The position numbers and the translations under genes are program-made. Source: Aminidesulfovibrio sp040307135 (lineage in GTDB: Bacteria; Desulfobacterota; Desulfovibrionia; Desulfovibrionales; Desulfovibrionaceae). Taken from it: 64,000 bases of DNA. Positions 56,884 to 64,000 of the stretch are shown here, piece by piece. How positions within the stretch are numbered: position 1 is the first letter of the stretch; each line of letters opens with the position of its first letter. The notes below the pieces were generated by a model. That model was given only the letters and a program-made list of their open reading frames with translations, had not been told where the DNA came from and searched no databases. The DNA is taken from positions 33,980 through 97,979 of the forward strand of contig JAWRKD010000167.1 of NCBI GenBank assembly GCA_040307135.1, given 5' to 3'.

Positions 56884-58668
56884 ATGAAGCTCACCACCGA
56901 CCCCATCAAGAGCGACATCAAGCTCCATCACTTCAGCAACGCCCACCTGCTGAGCCGCTGCTTCAGTTATTTCCGGCCCTTCCTCTGGCGGGTGGTGGTG
57001 GCCACGGTGTCCGCGGCGCTGGTTTCCTCCAGCTCCGGCGGCGTGGCCTACCTGGTCAAGCCGGCCATCGACGACATCTTCGTGCGCAAGGACGTGAACG
57101 CCCTGATGTGGGTGCCGCTTTTGTTCATCGCGGTCATGCTGGCCAAGGGCCTGTTCCGCTTCCTCCAGACCTACCTCATGAACACCGCCAACCTGCTCGT
57201 GTCCCGCAGGCTCCAGGCCGACACCTACGCCAAGGTGATCTACCTGCCCCTGGACTTCTTCGAGCAGACCCAGGTGGGCGTGCTCATGTCGCGGGTCATC
57301 GGCGACGTGAACGGGGTGGGCAAGGTCATCCCCAGCCTGATCATGATCGGCCGCGAGGCCTTGTCCACCATCGGGCTTCTGGCGGTGGTCCTCTGGCAGG
57401 ACGCCTACCTGGCCCTCTGGTCCATCCTGGTCCTGCCCCTGGCCGTGTACCCGTTCTTCTATTTCGGCCGCAAGCTGCGCAAGATCGGCCGCGAGGCGCG
57501 CATCCGGGCCTCCACGGTGAACTCCCTGGTGCAGGAGAGCCTGAGCGGCATCCGCGTGGTCAAGGCCTTCGCCACCGAGGACAGGGAGTCCAAGCGCTTC
57601 TACACGCAGGTCATGGACATGGTCAAAATCGCCGTGCGCGGCGTGCTGGCCACGGAGCTCTCCTCGCGGGTCATGGAGCTGGTGGGGGCCTTCGGCGTGG
57701 GCCTGGTCATCTGGTACGGCGGCATGCAGGTCATCGAGGGGCACTCCACGCCCGGCACCTTCTTCTCCTTCGTAACCGCGCTCATCATGCTCTACGACCC
57801 CATCAAGAACATCAATTCCCAGTACCTGGACCTGCAGCAGGCCATGGCCTCCTGCGAGCGGGCCTTCGACCTCCTGGATTCCCCGGCCATCCGGCCGGAG
57901 CAGGGCGGCACGCTGCCGGTGGACCCGGTGTTCCACGAGCTGCGCATCGAGGACCTGCACTTCCGCTACCCCGGAGTGGAATCCCCGGCCCTGGACGGCA
58001 TCAGCCTGGAGGTCCGGCACGGCGAGCGCATCGCCATCGTGGGTCCCTCGGGCGCGGGCAAGACCACCCTGGTGCACCTCCTGCCGCGCTTCTACAATCC
58101 CGAGTCCGGCCGCATCCTGCTCAACGGCCGCTCCCTGGCCGACTATGACCTGGCGGCCCTGCGCCGCTCCATGGGCATCGTGTCCCAGGACACCTTCCTC
58201 TTCAACATGTCGGTGCGCGAGAACATCTCCTACGGCGGCAAGGCCTTCACCCAGGAGGAGGTGGAGACCGCGGCGCGCGCGGCCTTTGCCCACGACTTCA
58301 TCATGGAGCTGCCCGAGGGCTACGACACCGTGGTGGGCGAGCGCGGGGTGAAGCTGTCCGGCGGCCAGAAGCAGCGCCTGACCATCGCCCGGGCCCTGCT
58401 CCTGAACCCGCCCCTGCTCATCCTGGACGAAGCCACCAGCGCCCTGGACACCCAGTCCGAGCGCATCGTGCAGATGGCCCTGGAAAACCTGATGAAGGAC
58501 CGCACGAGCATCGTCATCGCCCACCGCCTGTCCACGATCCTCAACGCCCACCTCATCGTGGTCATGGAGCGGGGCAAGATCATCGCCCAGGGCCGTCATC
58601 GCAAACTCCTGGAGACCTGCGGGCTGTACAAGCGGCTGTACGAGATGCAGTTCAATGACCAGGTCTGA
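56884..58668 (+). CDS. MsbA-like lipid/glycan ABC exporter
   Basis: A 594-residue half-transporter: six helices (about 30-330, starting SYFRPFLWRVVVATVSAALV) then an ABC domain with Walker A GPSGAGKTT, signature LSGGQKQR, Walker B LLILDEATSALD and the H-loop in IVIAHRLST. The length and the substrate-facing region resemble MsbA, which flips lipid A-core across the inner membrane. The start is the ATG at 56884 (weak GAGAG site). It overlaps or nearly abuts the asparagine-synthase-like gene, placing it at the head of the glycan cluster. Confidence 0.92.
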   Translation: MKLTTDPIKSDIKLHHFSNAHLLSRCFSYFRPFLWRVVVATVSAALVSSSSGGVAYLVKPAIDDIFVRKDVNALMWVPLLFIAVMLAKGLFRFLQTYLMNTANLLVSRRLQADTYAKVIYLPLDFFEQTQVGVLMSRVIGDVNGVGKVIPSLIMIGREALSTIGLLAVVLWQDAYLALWSILVLPLAVYPFFYFGRKLRKIGREARIRASTVNSLVQESLSGIRVVKAFATEDRESKRFYTQVMDMVKIAVRGVLATELSSRVMELVGAFGVGLVIWYGGMQVIEGHSTPGTFFSFVTALIMLYDPIKNINSQYLDLQQAMASCERAFDLLDSPAIRPEQGGTLPVDPVFHELRIEDLHFRYPGVESPALDGISLEVRHGERIAIVGPSGAGKTTLVHLLPRFYNPESGRILLNGRSLADYDLAALRRSMGIVSQDTFLFNMSVRENISYGGKAFTQEEVETAARAAFAHDFIMELPEGYDTVVGERGVKLSGGQKQRLTIARALLLNPPLLILDEATSALDTQSERIVQMALENLMKDRTSIVIAHRLSTILNAHLIVVMERGKIIAQGRHRKLLETCGLYKRLYEMQFNDQV

Positions 58669-58732
58669 GCCCCGGCCGGACGCCCCATCGGGAGAGACGC
58701 GCGACATCCGATCGGAACTTCGGAGTGGATCT

Positions 58733-60406
58733 GTGGCCGAACCCAGTTGTTCCTTCCAGCCACGGCGGTACGCGTGGAGCCTGTGCGGCGAGCCGGGCGG
58801 CCGCGCATGGGCCATGGGCTTCGCCTTCGAGGGCGGGGTCCTGCTGCGCGCCGAGGCCCTGGCCCGCTTCGTGGCCGGGGGGCTGGCCTCCGGCCGGACG
58901 TTTCCGGAGCTGTTGCGCGGCCTGAACGGGCATTTCGCCCTGGCGGCCGAGGCTCGCGGGGAGCTGTGCTTCGCCGTGGACCCCATGCGCAGCGTCCCGC
59001 TGTTCTTCCGGCAGGATGGGGCCGCGCTGGCGGTGTCCGACGAATACGAAGCACTGCGCCGCCCCGGCGACGCCATGGACCCCGGCGCGCTCATCGAGCT
59101 GGCCACGGCCGGCATGGTCATCGGGCAGGGCACCCTGTACCCCGGCATCCGTTCCCTGCAGGCCGGGGAGGCGGCGCGCTTCGGCGCGGACGGCCTGCGT
59201 TTCGACCGCTACTACGACTACTGCTGCGCCTATGACCTGGACGCCGACGAAGAGGCGCTCTGCGCCGAGCTGGACCGGATCACCGTGGCCGCCCTGGAGC
59301 GGACCCTGGCCTTCTGCGGCGGCCGGCAGATCGTCCTGCCCCTGAGCGGCGGGCTGGACTCGCGACTGTTGGCCGCCATGCTCAAGCGCCTGGGACGCGA
59401 CGACGTGTTCTGCTTCGCCTATGGCCTGCCCGGCAACCGGGAGCTGGCCAAGAGCCGGGAGGTGGCGGGCGTCCTGGGCTATTCCTGGCGGCACGTGCCC
59501 TACGAGCTGGAGGGCATCCGGCGGGCCCTTTTCAGCGAGGAGGCGCGGCGCTACAAGGCCATGGCCTTCGGCGGCGTCTCCTTGCCCTTCATCGACGACT
59601 GGGCCGCGCTCTGGACCCTGAAGCGGCAGGGGATGGTGGACGACGACGCGGTGATCCTCACCGGCCAGAGCGGCGACTTCATCTGCGGCAGCCATCTCAA
59701 GTACCTCCTGGACCCGGAGTGGCACGACGACCCCCTGGACGTGGCCGGGGCCCTGATCCAGAAGCATTTTTCCAACTGGTTCGACCTGCTGGACCTCCCC
59801 GGGGTGCAGGAGCGGATCAGGTCCGGCATCGCCCGCGACGCCCAGGGCTTCGCCCTGGACACCGTGGAGGGCTGCGCGGCCTTCTACGAATACTGGGAAT
59901 GCCAGGAGCGGCAGGTGAAGTACGTGGTCAACGGTTGCCGGGGCTACGAGTTCTTCGGCTACGGTTGGGCCTATCCGCTCTGGGACCGGGAGCTCATGGA
60001 CTTCTGGAAGCGCCCGTCCATCGGCCTGCGCATGGACAGCTACCTCTACCGCAAGTACCTGGCCGACTACGACCCCTTCCAGCTGTTCCAGGCCGACCGG
60101 CGGCGGGACCGCTGGACCCGGGAATGGGCCCTGCAGCGCCTGGCCGCGCGCCGGGACGCGCGGGCCGGAGGAACGGAGCGCGCCCTGGCCGCCGTGCCCG
60201 GTCTGGACCGTCTGGTCCGAGCCTACCGCCGGCACAAGCAGCACAAGCACGCCCTGCGGCACAATCCCCTGGGCTATCCCCTGGGCTACGGGAAGTTCCG
60301 GTACGCGTGGCGGGACCTGGGCAAGCGCCACCACCTGTCCCTTATGTTCCGGGACTTCTTCCGCGAGGAGTACGGGGTGGACTTCCATAAGGCCCTGGCC
60401 GGATAG
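58733..60406 (+). CDS. Asparagine synthase-like protein without the glutaminase cysteine
   Basis: A 557-residue cytoplasmic protein. The N-terminal 170 residues keep the Ntn-hydrolase shape (LNGHFALAAEARGELCFAVD, ALAVSDEYEALRR) but have no Cys directly after the start, so glutamine cannot be hydrolysed in the usual way. The C-terminal half is an asparagine-synthase ATP domain with PP-loop LPLSGGLDSRLLAAML. Preferred start: GTG at 58733 behind GGAG; the upstream ATG at 58655 would overlap msbA by 14 bases and add a low-complexity N-terminus. Such proteins occur in O-antigen or capsule clusters, where they may amidate sugars using free ammonia. Confidence 0.82.
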   Translation: MAEPSCSFQPRRYAWSLCGEPGGRAWAMGFAFEGGVLLRAEALARFVAGGLASGRTFPELLRGLNGHFALAAEARGELCFAVDPMRSVPLFFRQDGAALAVSDEYEALRRPGDAMDPGALIELATAGMVIGQGTLYPGIRSLQAGEAARFGADGLRFDRYYDYCCAYDLDADEEALCAELDRITVAALERTLAFCGGRQIVLPLSGGLDSRLLAAMLKRLGRDDVFCFAYGLPGNRELAKSREVAGVLGYSWRHVPYELEGIRRALFSEEARRYKAMAFGGVSLPFIDDWAALWTLKRQGMVDDDAVILTGQSGDFICGSHLKYLLDPEWHDDPLDVAGALIQKHFSNWFDLLDLPGVQERIRSGIARDAQGFALDTVEGCAAFYEYWECQERQVKYVVNGCRGYEFFGYGWAYPLWDRELMDFWKRPSIGLRMDSYLYRKYLADYDPFQLFQADRRRDRWTREWALQRLAARRDARAGGTERALAAVPGLDRLVRAYRRHKQHKHALRHNPLGYPLGYGKFRYAWRDLGKRHHLSLMFRDFFREEYGVDFHKALAG

Positions 60407-60413
60407 GGCGGCG

Positions 60414-61640
60414 ATGGCGGCGCGGCGCGTTCTCTTCCTGGAGACCGGGATCGTGGGCGGCGGCTCCTTCGAGAGCCTTTACCAGACCCTGCGGGTCCTG
60501 AACCGGAAGCGCTTCGAGCCCCTGGCCGCGTTTTTCAACCGCACGCGCTACCTGGAGATGGTGCGGGACCTCGGCCTGCAAGCTTTCCTGCTCACCGACC
60601 CGGCCTACACCAAGAGCCTGCCGCGCTTCCTGCACCGCCGCGCGGAGCGGGCCTCGGACCGGGCCTTCCGCAAGGGCGCGGCCCGCGCCGAGCGGACCAT
60701 GCGGCTTTGCCACTGGACCAGCCTGCGCGCGCTGGCCCGGATCATCCGCGAGCAGGGCGTGGAGCTCTTCTACCTGAACACGCAGATCAACCGCGACCTC
60801 TTCGCCTGCCTGGCCGCGGCGGACGCGGGCATCCCCGTGGTCAGCCACCAGCGTTCCCTGGACGGGGCCTCGTTCTGTCCGGAAAAGGCCGCCTTCGCCA
60901 ATGCGCATGTGGCGGCCTACGTCTCCAACTCCGCGGTCACCAAGGCATACTGGGAGGGCCGGGGCATCGACCCGGCCAAGAGCCGTCTCGTGTTCAACGC
61001 CGTGCCCCGGCTGGAGGTCCCGGCCCTGGACGTGCGGCGCGAGTTCGGCATCCCGGCCGGGCGCGCGGTGGTGGCCTGCGTGGCGCGGCTGGTGCCGGTC
61101 AAGAACCACGAGCTGCTGCTGCGGGCGTTCGCGCGGTTGATCGGGTCCCGTCCGGAGACGGCCCTGCTCCTGGTGGGCGAGGGGAGCGAGCGGCGCAGGC
61201 TGGAATCCCTGGCCAAGGATCTGGGCCTGGAGGGGCGGGCGGTTTTCGCGGGATTCCGGCAGGACGCCCAGGCCATCATCGCCGGGTCGGACCTTCTGGT
61301 TCTGCCGTCGATCAACGACTCCTTCGGCCGCGTGCTCATCGAGGCCATGCAGCTGGACGTGCCGGTCATCGGGGCGGCTGCCGGGGGCATCCCGGACATC
61401 ATCCAGGACGGCCGCAACGGCCTGCTGGCCCCAGCGGACGACGCCGGGGCCTGGGCCGGGGCCATGGAGCGCCTGCTTTCCGACCAGGGCCTGCGCCAAA
61501 GCCTGGCGGCCGGAGGCCGGGAGTCCGTCGCCACCACCTTCGACCTCCAGCGCTGCACGGCGCAGCTGGAGGACATCCTGGAAGGGGTCCTGGCCGCAGG
61601 CGGCCGGGACGCGGACCTGCGGGAACGGGCAGGGGGCTGA
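60414..61640 (+). CDS. GT4-family glycosyltransferase
   Basis: A 408-residue cytoplasmic GT-B glycosyltransferase. C-terminal signature: VVACVARLVPVKNHELLLRA, ETALLLVGEGSERRRLESLA, GSDLLVLPSINDSFGRVLIEAM (with the E-x7-E nucleotide-sugar motif) and AAAGGIPDIIQDGRNGLL. The N-terminal half binds the acceptor (GIVGGGSFESLYQ). It would add a sugar to a lipid-linked glycan; donor and acceptor are unknown. The start is the ATG at 60414, seven bases after the previous stop. Confidence 0.93.
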   Translation: MAARRVLFLETGIVGGGSFESLYQTLRVLNRKRFEPLAAFFNRTRYLEMVRDLGLQAFLLTDPAYTKSLPRFLHRRAERASDRAFRKGAARAERTMRLCHWTSLRALARIIREQGVELFYLNTQINRDLFACLAAADAGIPVVSHQRSLDGASFCPEKAAFANAHVAAYVSNSAVTKAYWEGRGIDPAKSRLVFNAVPRLEVPALDVRREFGIPAGRAVVACVARLVPVKNHELLLRAFARLIGSRPETALLLVGEGSERRRLESLAKDLGLEGRAVFAGFRQDAQAIIAGSDLLVLPSINDSFGRVLIEAMQLDVPVIGAAAGGIPDIIQDGRNGLLAPADDAGAWAGAMERLLSDQGLRQSLAAGGRESVATTFDLQRCTAQLEDILEGVLAAGGRDADLRERAGG

Positions 61641-61643
61641 GGC

Positions 61644-63572
61644 ATGTGCGGCATCTGCGTCTGGATCAACCGGCAGGGCCGGGGGCGGCCCGAGCTGCTC
61701 GCCCGGGCCATCCAGCGGCTGCGGCACCGGGGGCCGGACAACCGCAACCTTTTCCTCTGGCCAGGCACGGGCGCGGGGAGCGTGCTCGACGCCGGGGGGC
61801 CGCTGCCCGCCGAGGGTTTCGTCGCCGGGCTGGCCCACGCCCGCCTGTCCATCATCGACCTGGACGACGCCTCCAACCAGCCCATGTTCTCGGCCGACGG
61901 CAAGCGCGGCATCGTCTTCAACGGCGAGGTGTACAACTACCTGGAGCTGCGCCGGGAGCTGCGGCAGGAAGGCCTGGAGTTCCGCACCGCCGGGGACACG
62001 GAGGTCCTGCTCGGCCTCCTGGGGCGGCGCGGCCCGGACGCCCTGCGCCAGGTCAACGGCATGTGGGCCTTCGCCCTGCTGGACCTGGAGGAGCGCAGCC
62101 TGCTCCTGTCCCGGGACCGCTACGGCAAGAAGCCGCTGTTCTACTACGTGGACGACGAGAACCTCATCGCCGCCTCGGAGTTCAAGGCGATTTTCGCCAT
62201 TCTCGAGGCCCTGGGCCGCAGGCGGCGGGTCAACCCGCGCTACCTCACCGCCTTCCTGGCCGGGAAGCGCTACCCCACCTTCGACGACGGCCAGACCTTC
62301 TACCGGGACATCCGCGAGGTGCCCCACGGCTGCTCCCTGCGCTTCGATCTGGAGCGCTTCGACAGCCTCCTCCTGGAGCAGAACCGCATCGGCACGTGGT
62401 TCGACCAGCCCGCGGACATGGACGCCCTGGGGCCGCTCATCGCCGACGCCGTGAACCTGCGCCTGCGCTCGGACGTGCCCGTGGCGGTCATGGTCTCGGG
62501 CGGGGTGGACTCCACCATGGTGGCGGCCCACGTGGCCGGGGACCCCGAGGCCCGCAGGAACACGGCCTTCTATACCTTTCCCACCAGCGAGGCGGACCTG
62601 CGGCATTCCAGGGCCCTGGCCCAGGCCCTGGGCATCACCCTGGTGGAGGTGCCCGCGGTGCGCGAGGAGGAGGTGGACGCCTGCCTGGGCGACCTCATCC
62701 GGCAGTTCGAGATTCCGGTCAACCTGGAAATCATCGCCCTGCCGGGGTATCTCACCTGCCGCCGCATGGCCGCCGACGGCATCCGCGTGGTGCTGGACGG
62801 CACCGGCGGGGACGAGGTCCTGGGCGGGTATCCGGCCAACTATTCCCTGGCCCTGGACAACCTGCGCCGGGAGCGCCGCTTCTGGCAGGCCCTGCGCATG
62901 AAGCTGATCGTGGATTCCTGGGAGAAGAAGCCCCTGGCCAAGCGGCTGTCGCGCTGGCTCCAGTTCTTCGGCCGCATGGTCCTGCCCAAGGCCGGGCAGG
63001 CGCTCCCCACCCCCCTGGCCCGGGCCGAGCTCCTGGGCGGCTTCGGCCGCAGCCTGGACCTGGACGAGACCCTGGCCGTGGTGGGGGACTGCTTCGCCCG
63101 CGACGCCATGACCGGCGTGGGCGACATGCAGCGTTTCGAGCTGGAGCGCGGGCTCATGCCGAGCTACCTGTACATGACCGACCAGATCTCCATGATCCAC
63201 TCGCTGGAGATGCGCTCCCCGCTCCTGGACTACCGCCTGGCGGGCTACGTGAACATGCCGCTGCGCGAGAAGTTCCGCGATGGGTTCAACAAGTACCGGC
63301 TGCGGCGGCTTTTGCCCGCCACGGTGCCGGACTCCGTGCGCTGGCGCCGGGACAAGCAGGGCTTCGCCTTCATGCCCAGGACCCGGGGCCGGGCCACGGA
63401 CGGGGACACCCTGCGCGACGTGCGCAACTCCCCGCTGCTCAACGAGATCTACGATACGCCGCGGCTGGTGTCCGCCTGGGAGGCCCGGCGCGGGGACCGG
63501 CGGCTGGCGTCCCTGATGAACCACATGTATTCGGTCTGCTCCCTGGAGCGGGTGTACGACCTGGGCCTGTGA
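61644..63572 (+). CDS. asnB: Glutamine-hydrolysing asparagine synthase family protein
   Basis: A 642-residue enzyme with the catalytic Cys2 (MCGICVWI), the glutamine-binding region LSIIDLDDASNQPMF and VFNGEVYNYLELR, and the ATP-binding PP-loop VMVSGGVDSTMVAAH. A later MRSPLLDYRLAGYVN phrase is typical of AsnB. The family makes asparagine or, in glycan clusters, amidates sugar or peptide acids. Its place next to a glutaminase-less homologue and a glycosyltransferase favours a surface-glycan role, though ordinary asparagine synthesis cannot be excluded. The start is the ATG at 61644, three bases after the glycosyltransferase stop. Confidence 0.9.
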   Translation: MCGICVWINRQGRGRPELLARAIQRLRHRGPDNRNLFLWPGTGAGSVLDAGGPLPAEGFVAGLAHARLSIIDLDDASNQPMFSADGKRGIVFNGEVYNYLELRRELRQEGLEFRTAGDTEVLLGLLGRRGPDALRQVNGMWAFALLDLEERSLLLSRDRYGKKPLFYYVDDENLIAASEFKAIFAILEALGRRRRVNPRYLTAFLAGKRYPTFDDGQTFYRDIREVPHGCSLRFDLERFDSLLLEQNRIGTWFDQPADMDALGPLIADAVNLRLRSDVPVAVMVSGGVDSTMVAAHVAGDPEARRNTAFYTFPTSEADLRHSRALAQALGITLVEVPAVREEEVDACLGDLIRQFEIPVNLEIIALPGYLTCRRMAADGIRVVLDGTGGDEVLGGYPANYSLALDNLRRERRFWQALRMKLIVDSWEKKPLAKRLSRWLQFFGRMVLPKAGQALPTPLARAELLGGFGRSLDLDETLAVVGDCFARDAMTGVGDMQRFELERGLMPSYLYMTDQISMIHSLEMRSPLLDYRLAGYVNMPLREKFRDGFNKYRLRRLLPATVPDSVRWRRDKQGFAFMPRTRGRATDGDTLRDVRNSPLLNEIYDTPRLVSAWEARRGDRRLASLMNHMYSVCSLERVYDLGL

Positions 63573-63770
63573 CCGCCCGGGGCCGGGAGGCCCGGCAGGG
63601 GGCGGAGGCCCAGCTGAATCTGGACGGCAGAGGCTGAACAAGGTATTGCTTACGCTGTTTTTGGGGAGGCCGGTCGCGAGACCCGGGCCTGTTCTTTTAT
63701 TGTCCGGGAGCATTCCCGCCGGGCGGCTGTGCCGCTGCGGCAGGGCGTGTTCCGGCAGCAAGGAAGGAAG

Positions 63771-64000
63771 ATGTTCAACGACAAAGTGATTCTCATCACC
63801 GGGGGCACGGGGTCTTTCGGCAAGCAGTGCGTGGCCACGCTGCTCAACGACTACAAGCCCCGCAAGCTCATCGTCTTCAGCCGCGACGAACTCAAGCAGT
63901 TCGAGATGGCCCAGGTCTTTTCTCCGGACCAGCACCCCTGCATGCGCTACTTCATCGGCGACGTGCGCGACAAGGAGCGGCTCTACCGCGCCTTCCAGGG
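63771..64000 (+). CDS. UDP-GlcNAc 4,6-dehydratase (PseB/FlaA1 type), cut at window end
   Basis: 76 visible residues of a short-chain dehydratase: Rossmann loop VILITGGTGSFGKQC (GxxGxxG), then FSRDELKQFEMAQVF and YFIGDVRDKERLYRAF, as in PseB/FlaA1 and CapD-like inverting UDP-GlcNAc 4,6-dehydratases. This is the first step to pseudaminic acid (flagellin glycosylation) or to other 6-deoxy sugars. The start is the ATG at 63771 after AAGGAAG. The rest lies beyond the right edge, so PseB versus CapD-like cannot be settled. Confidence 0.85.
   Translation, partial: MFNDKVILITGGTGSFGKQCVATLLNDYKPRKLIVFSRDELKQFEMAQVFSPDQHPCMRYFIGDVRDKERLYRAFQ

Noticed and set aside
58655..58657. ATG at 58655 as the start of the first asparagine-synthase-like gene
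   Set aside because: It overlaps msbA and adds a low-complexity N-terminus; GTG 58733 has a better ribosome binding site. Not fully excluded.
55618..59148. A long minus-strand frame opposite apbE and msbA
   Set aside because: Low-complexity antisense translation over well-supported plus-strand genes.
63573..63770. Hairpin CCGCCC...GGGCGG and a weak GG/GC pair before the dehydratase gene
   Set aside because: No T-run after the hairpin and poor match to sigma-54 consensus; recorded only as a 198-base gap with no clear signal.
60342..63935. A 1,197-codon open frame on the minus strand opposite the glycan genes
   Set aside because: Same antisense effect of high third-position GC; no recognisable domain, while the plus strand has clear glycosyltransferase and asparagine-synthase motifs.
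1..64000. CRISPR arrays, insertion sequences, rRNA genes, integrases
   Set aside because: Looked for regular spaced repeats, transposase motifs and rRNA sequence on both strands; none seen.

Overview
The window looks like a chromosomal segment of a GC-rich sulfate-reducing bacterium of the Desulfovibrionaceae. Evidence: an Rnf operon with apbE, a split (cyclohydrolase-only) purH beside hflX, a multiheme c-type cytochrome, a 7Fe-type ferredoxin with the Cys-x2-Asp-x2-Cys motif known from Desulfovibrio ferredoxin III, sigma-54 promoters driving flagellar genes, and several small protein families (DUF2325, two-CW kinase, YkgJ-type cysteine clusters) I associate with that family. Genus and species cannot be fixed from the sequence alone. 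No rRNA, CRISPR array or intact transposase is visible.

Layout. 1-5.0 kb: a cut EAL/HDOD regulator, a small secreted protein, an octaheme cytochrome, tRNA-Leu(CAG) and citrate synthase. 5.0-8.0 kb: a sigma-54 PAS activator divergent from a Tat-exported Fe-S protein plus membrane subunit, with a good sigma-54 promoter between them. 8.1-13.0 kb: YbaK-type deacylase, M29 aminopeptidase, ferredoxin III-like protein, YkgJ protein, a hypothetical, a TPR protein and a HEAT-repeat protein. 13.0-22.6 kb: tRNA-Val and the translation operon thrS-infC-rpmI-rplT-pheS-pheT, then a MerR regulator and an AsmA protein. 22.6-23.5 kb: a low-GC insert between two 16-17 bp direct repeats. 23.6-24.9 kb: a DUF2325 gene under apparent Fur control.

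25.0-30.8 kb: a molybdo-/tungsto-enzyme locus (FmdE-MoeA fusion, bis-MGD oxidoreductase, four-cluster Fe-S protein) and a TauE/SafE exporter. 30.9-34.8 kb: a membrane protein, a PhnD-like binding protein, a two-CW histidine kinase and a single-domain response regulator. 34.9-38.5 kb: a PEP/pyruvate-binding-domain protein overlapping a phosphatase fused to a cysteine cluster. 38.6-45.6 kb: flagellar operon flgBC-fliEFGHI (minus strand) and a divergent TPR gene, both with near-consensus sigma-54 promoters. 45.7-49.8 kb: IMP cyclohydrolase, HflX, a CDF transporter, PlsY and a gene remnant. 50.0-56.7 kb: rnfCDGEAB-apbE. 56.9-64.0 kb: start of a surface-glycan cluster (MsbA-like ABC exporter, two asparagine-synthase-like proteins, a GT4 glycosyltransferase, and a cut PseB/FlaA1-type dehydratase).

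Most notable: a family of three nested-palindrome intergenic repeats (12.2, 34.8, 38.5 kb); two genes whose best starts are non-canonical (infC AUA, hflX AUC just after an in-frame TAG closing purH); the low-GC insert with flanking repeats; an RnfA with about 110 extra N-terminal residues; and several unusual fusions (FmdE-MoeA, phosphatase-cysteine cluster). Gene function calls rest on motif recognition by eye; no database search was run.
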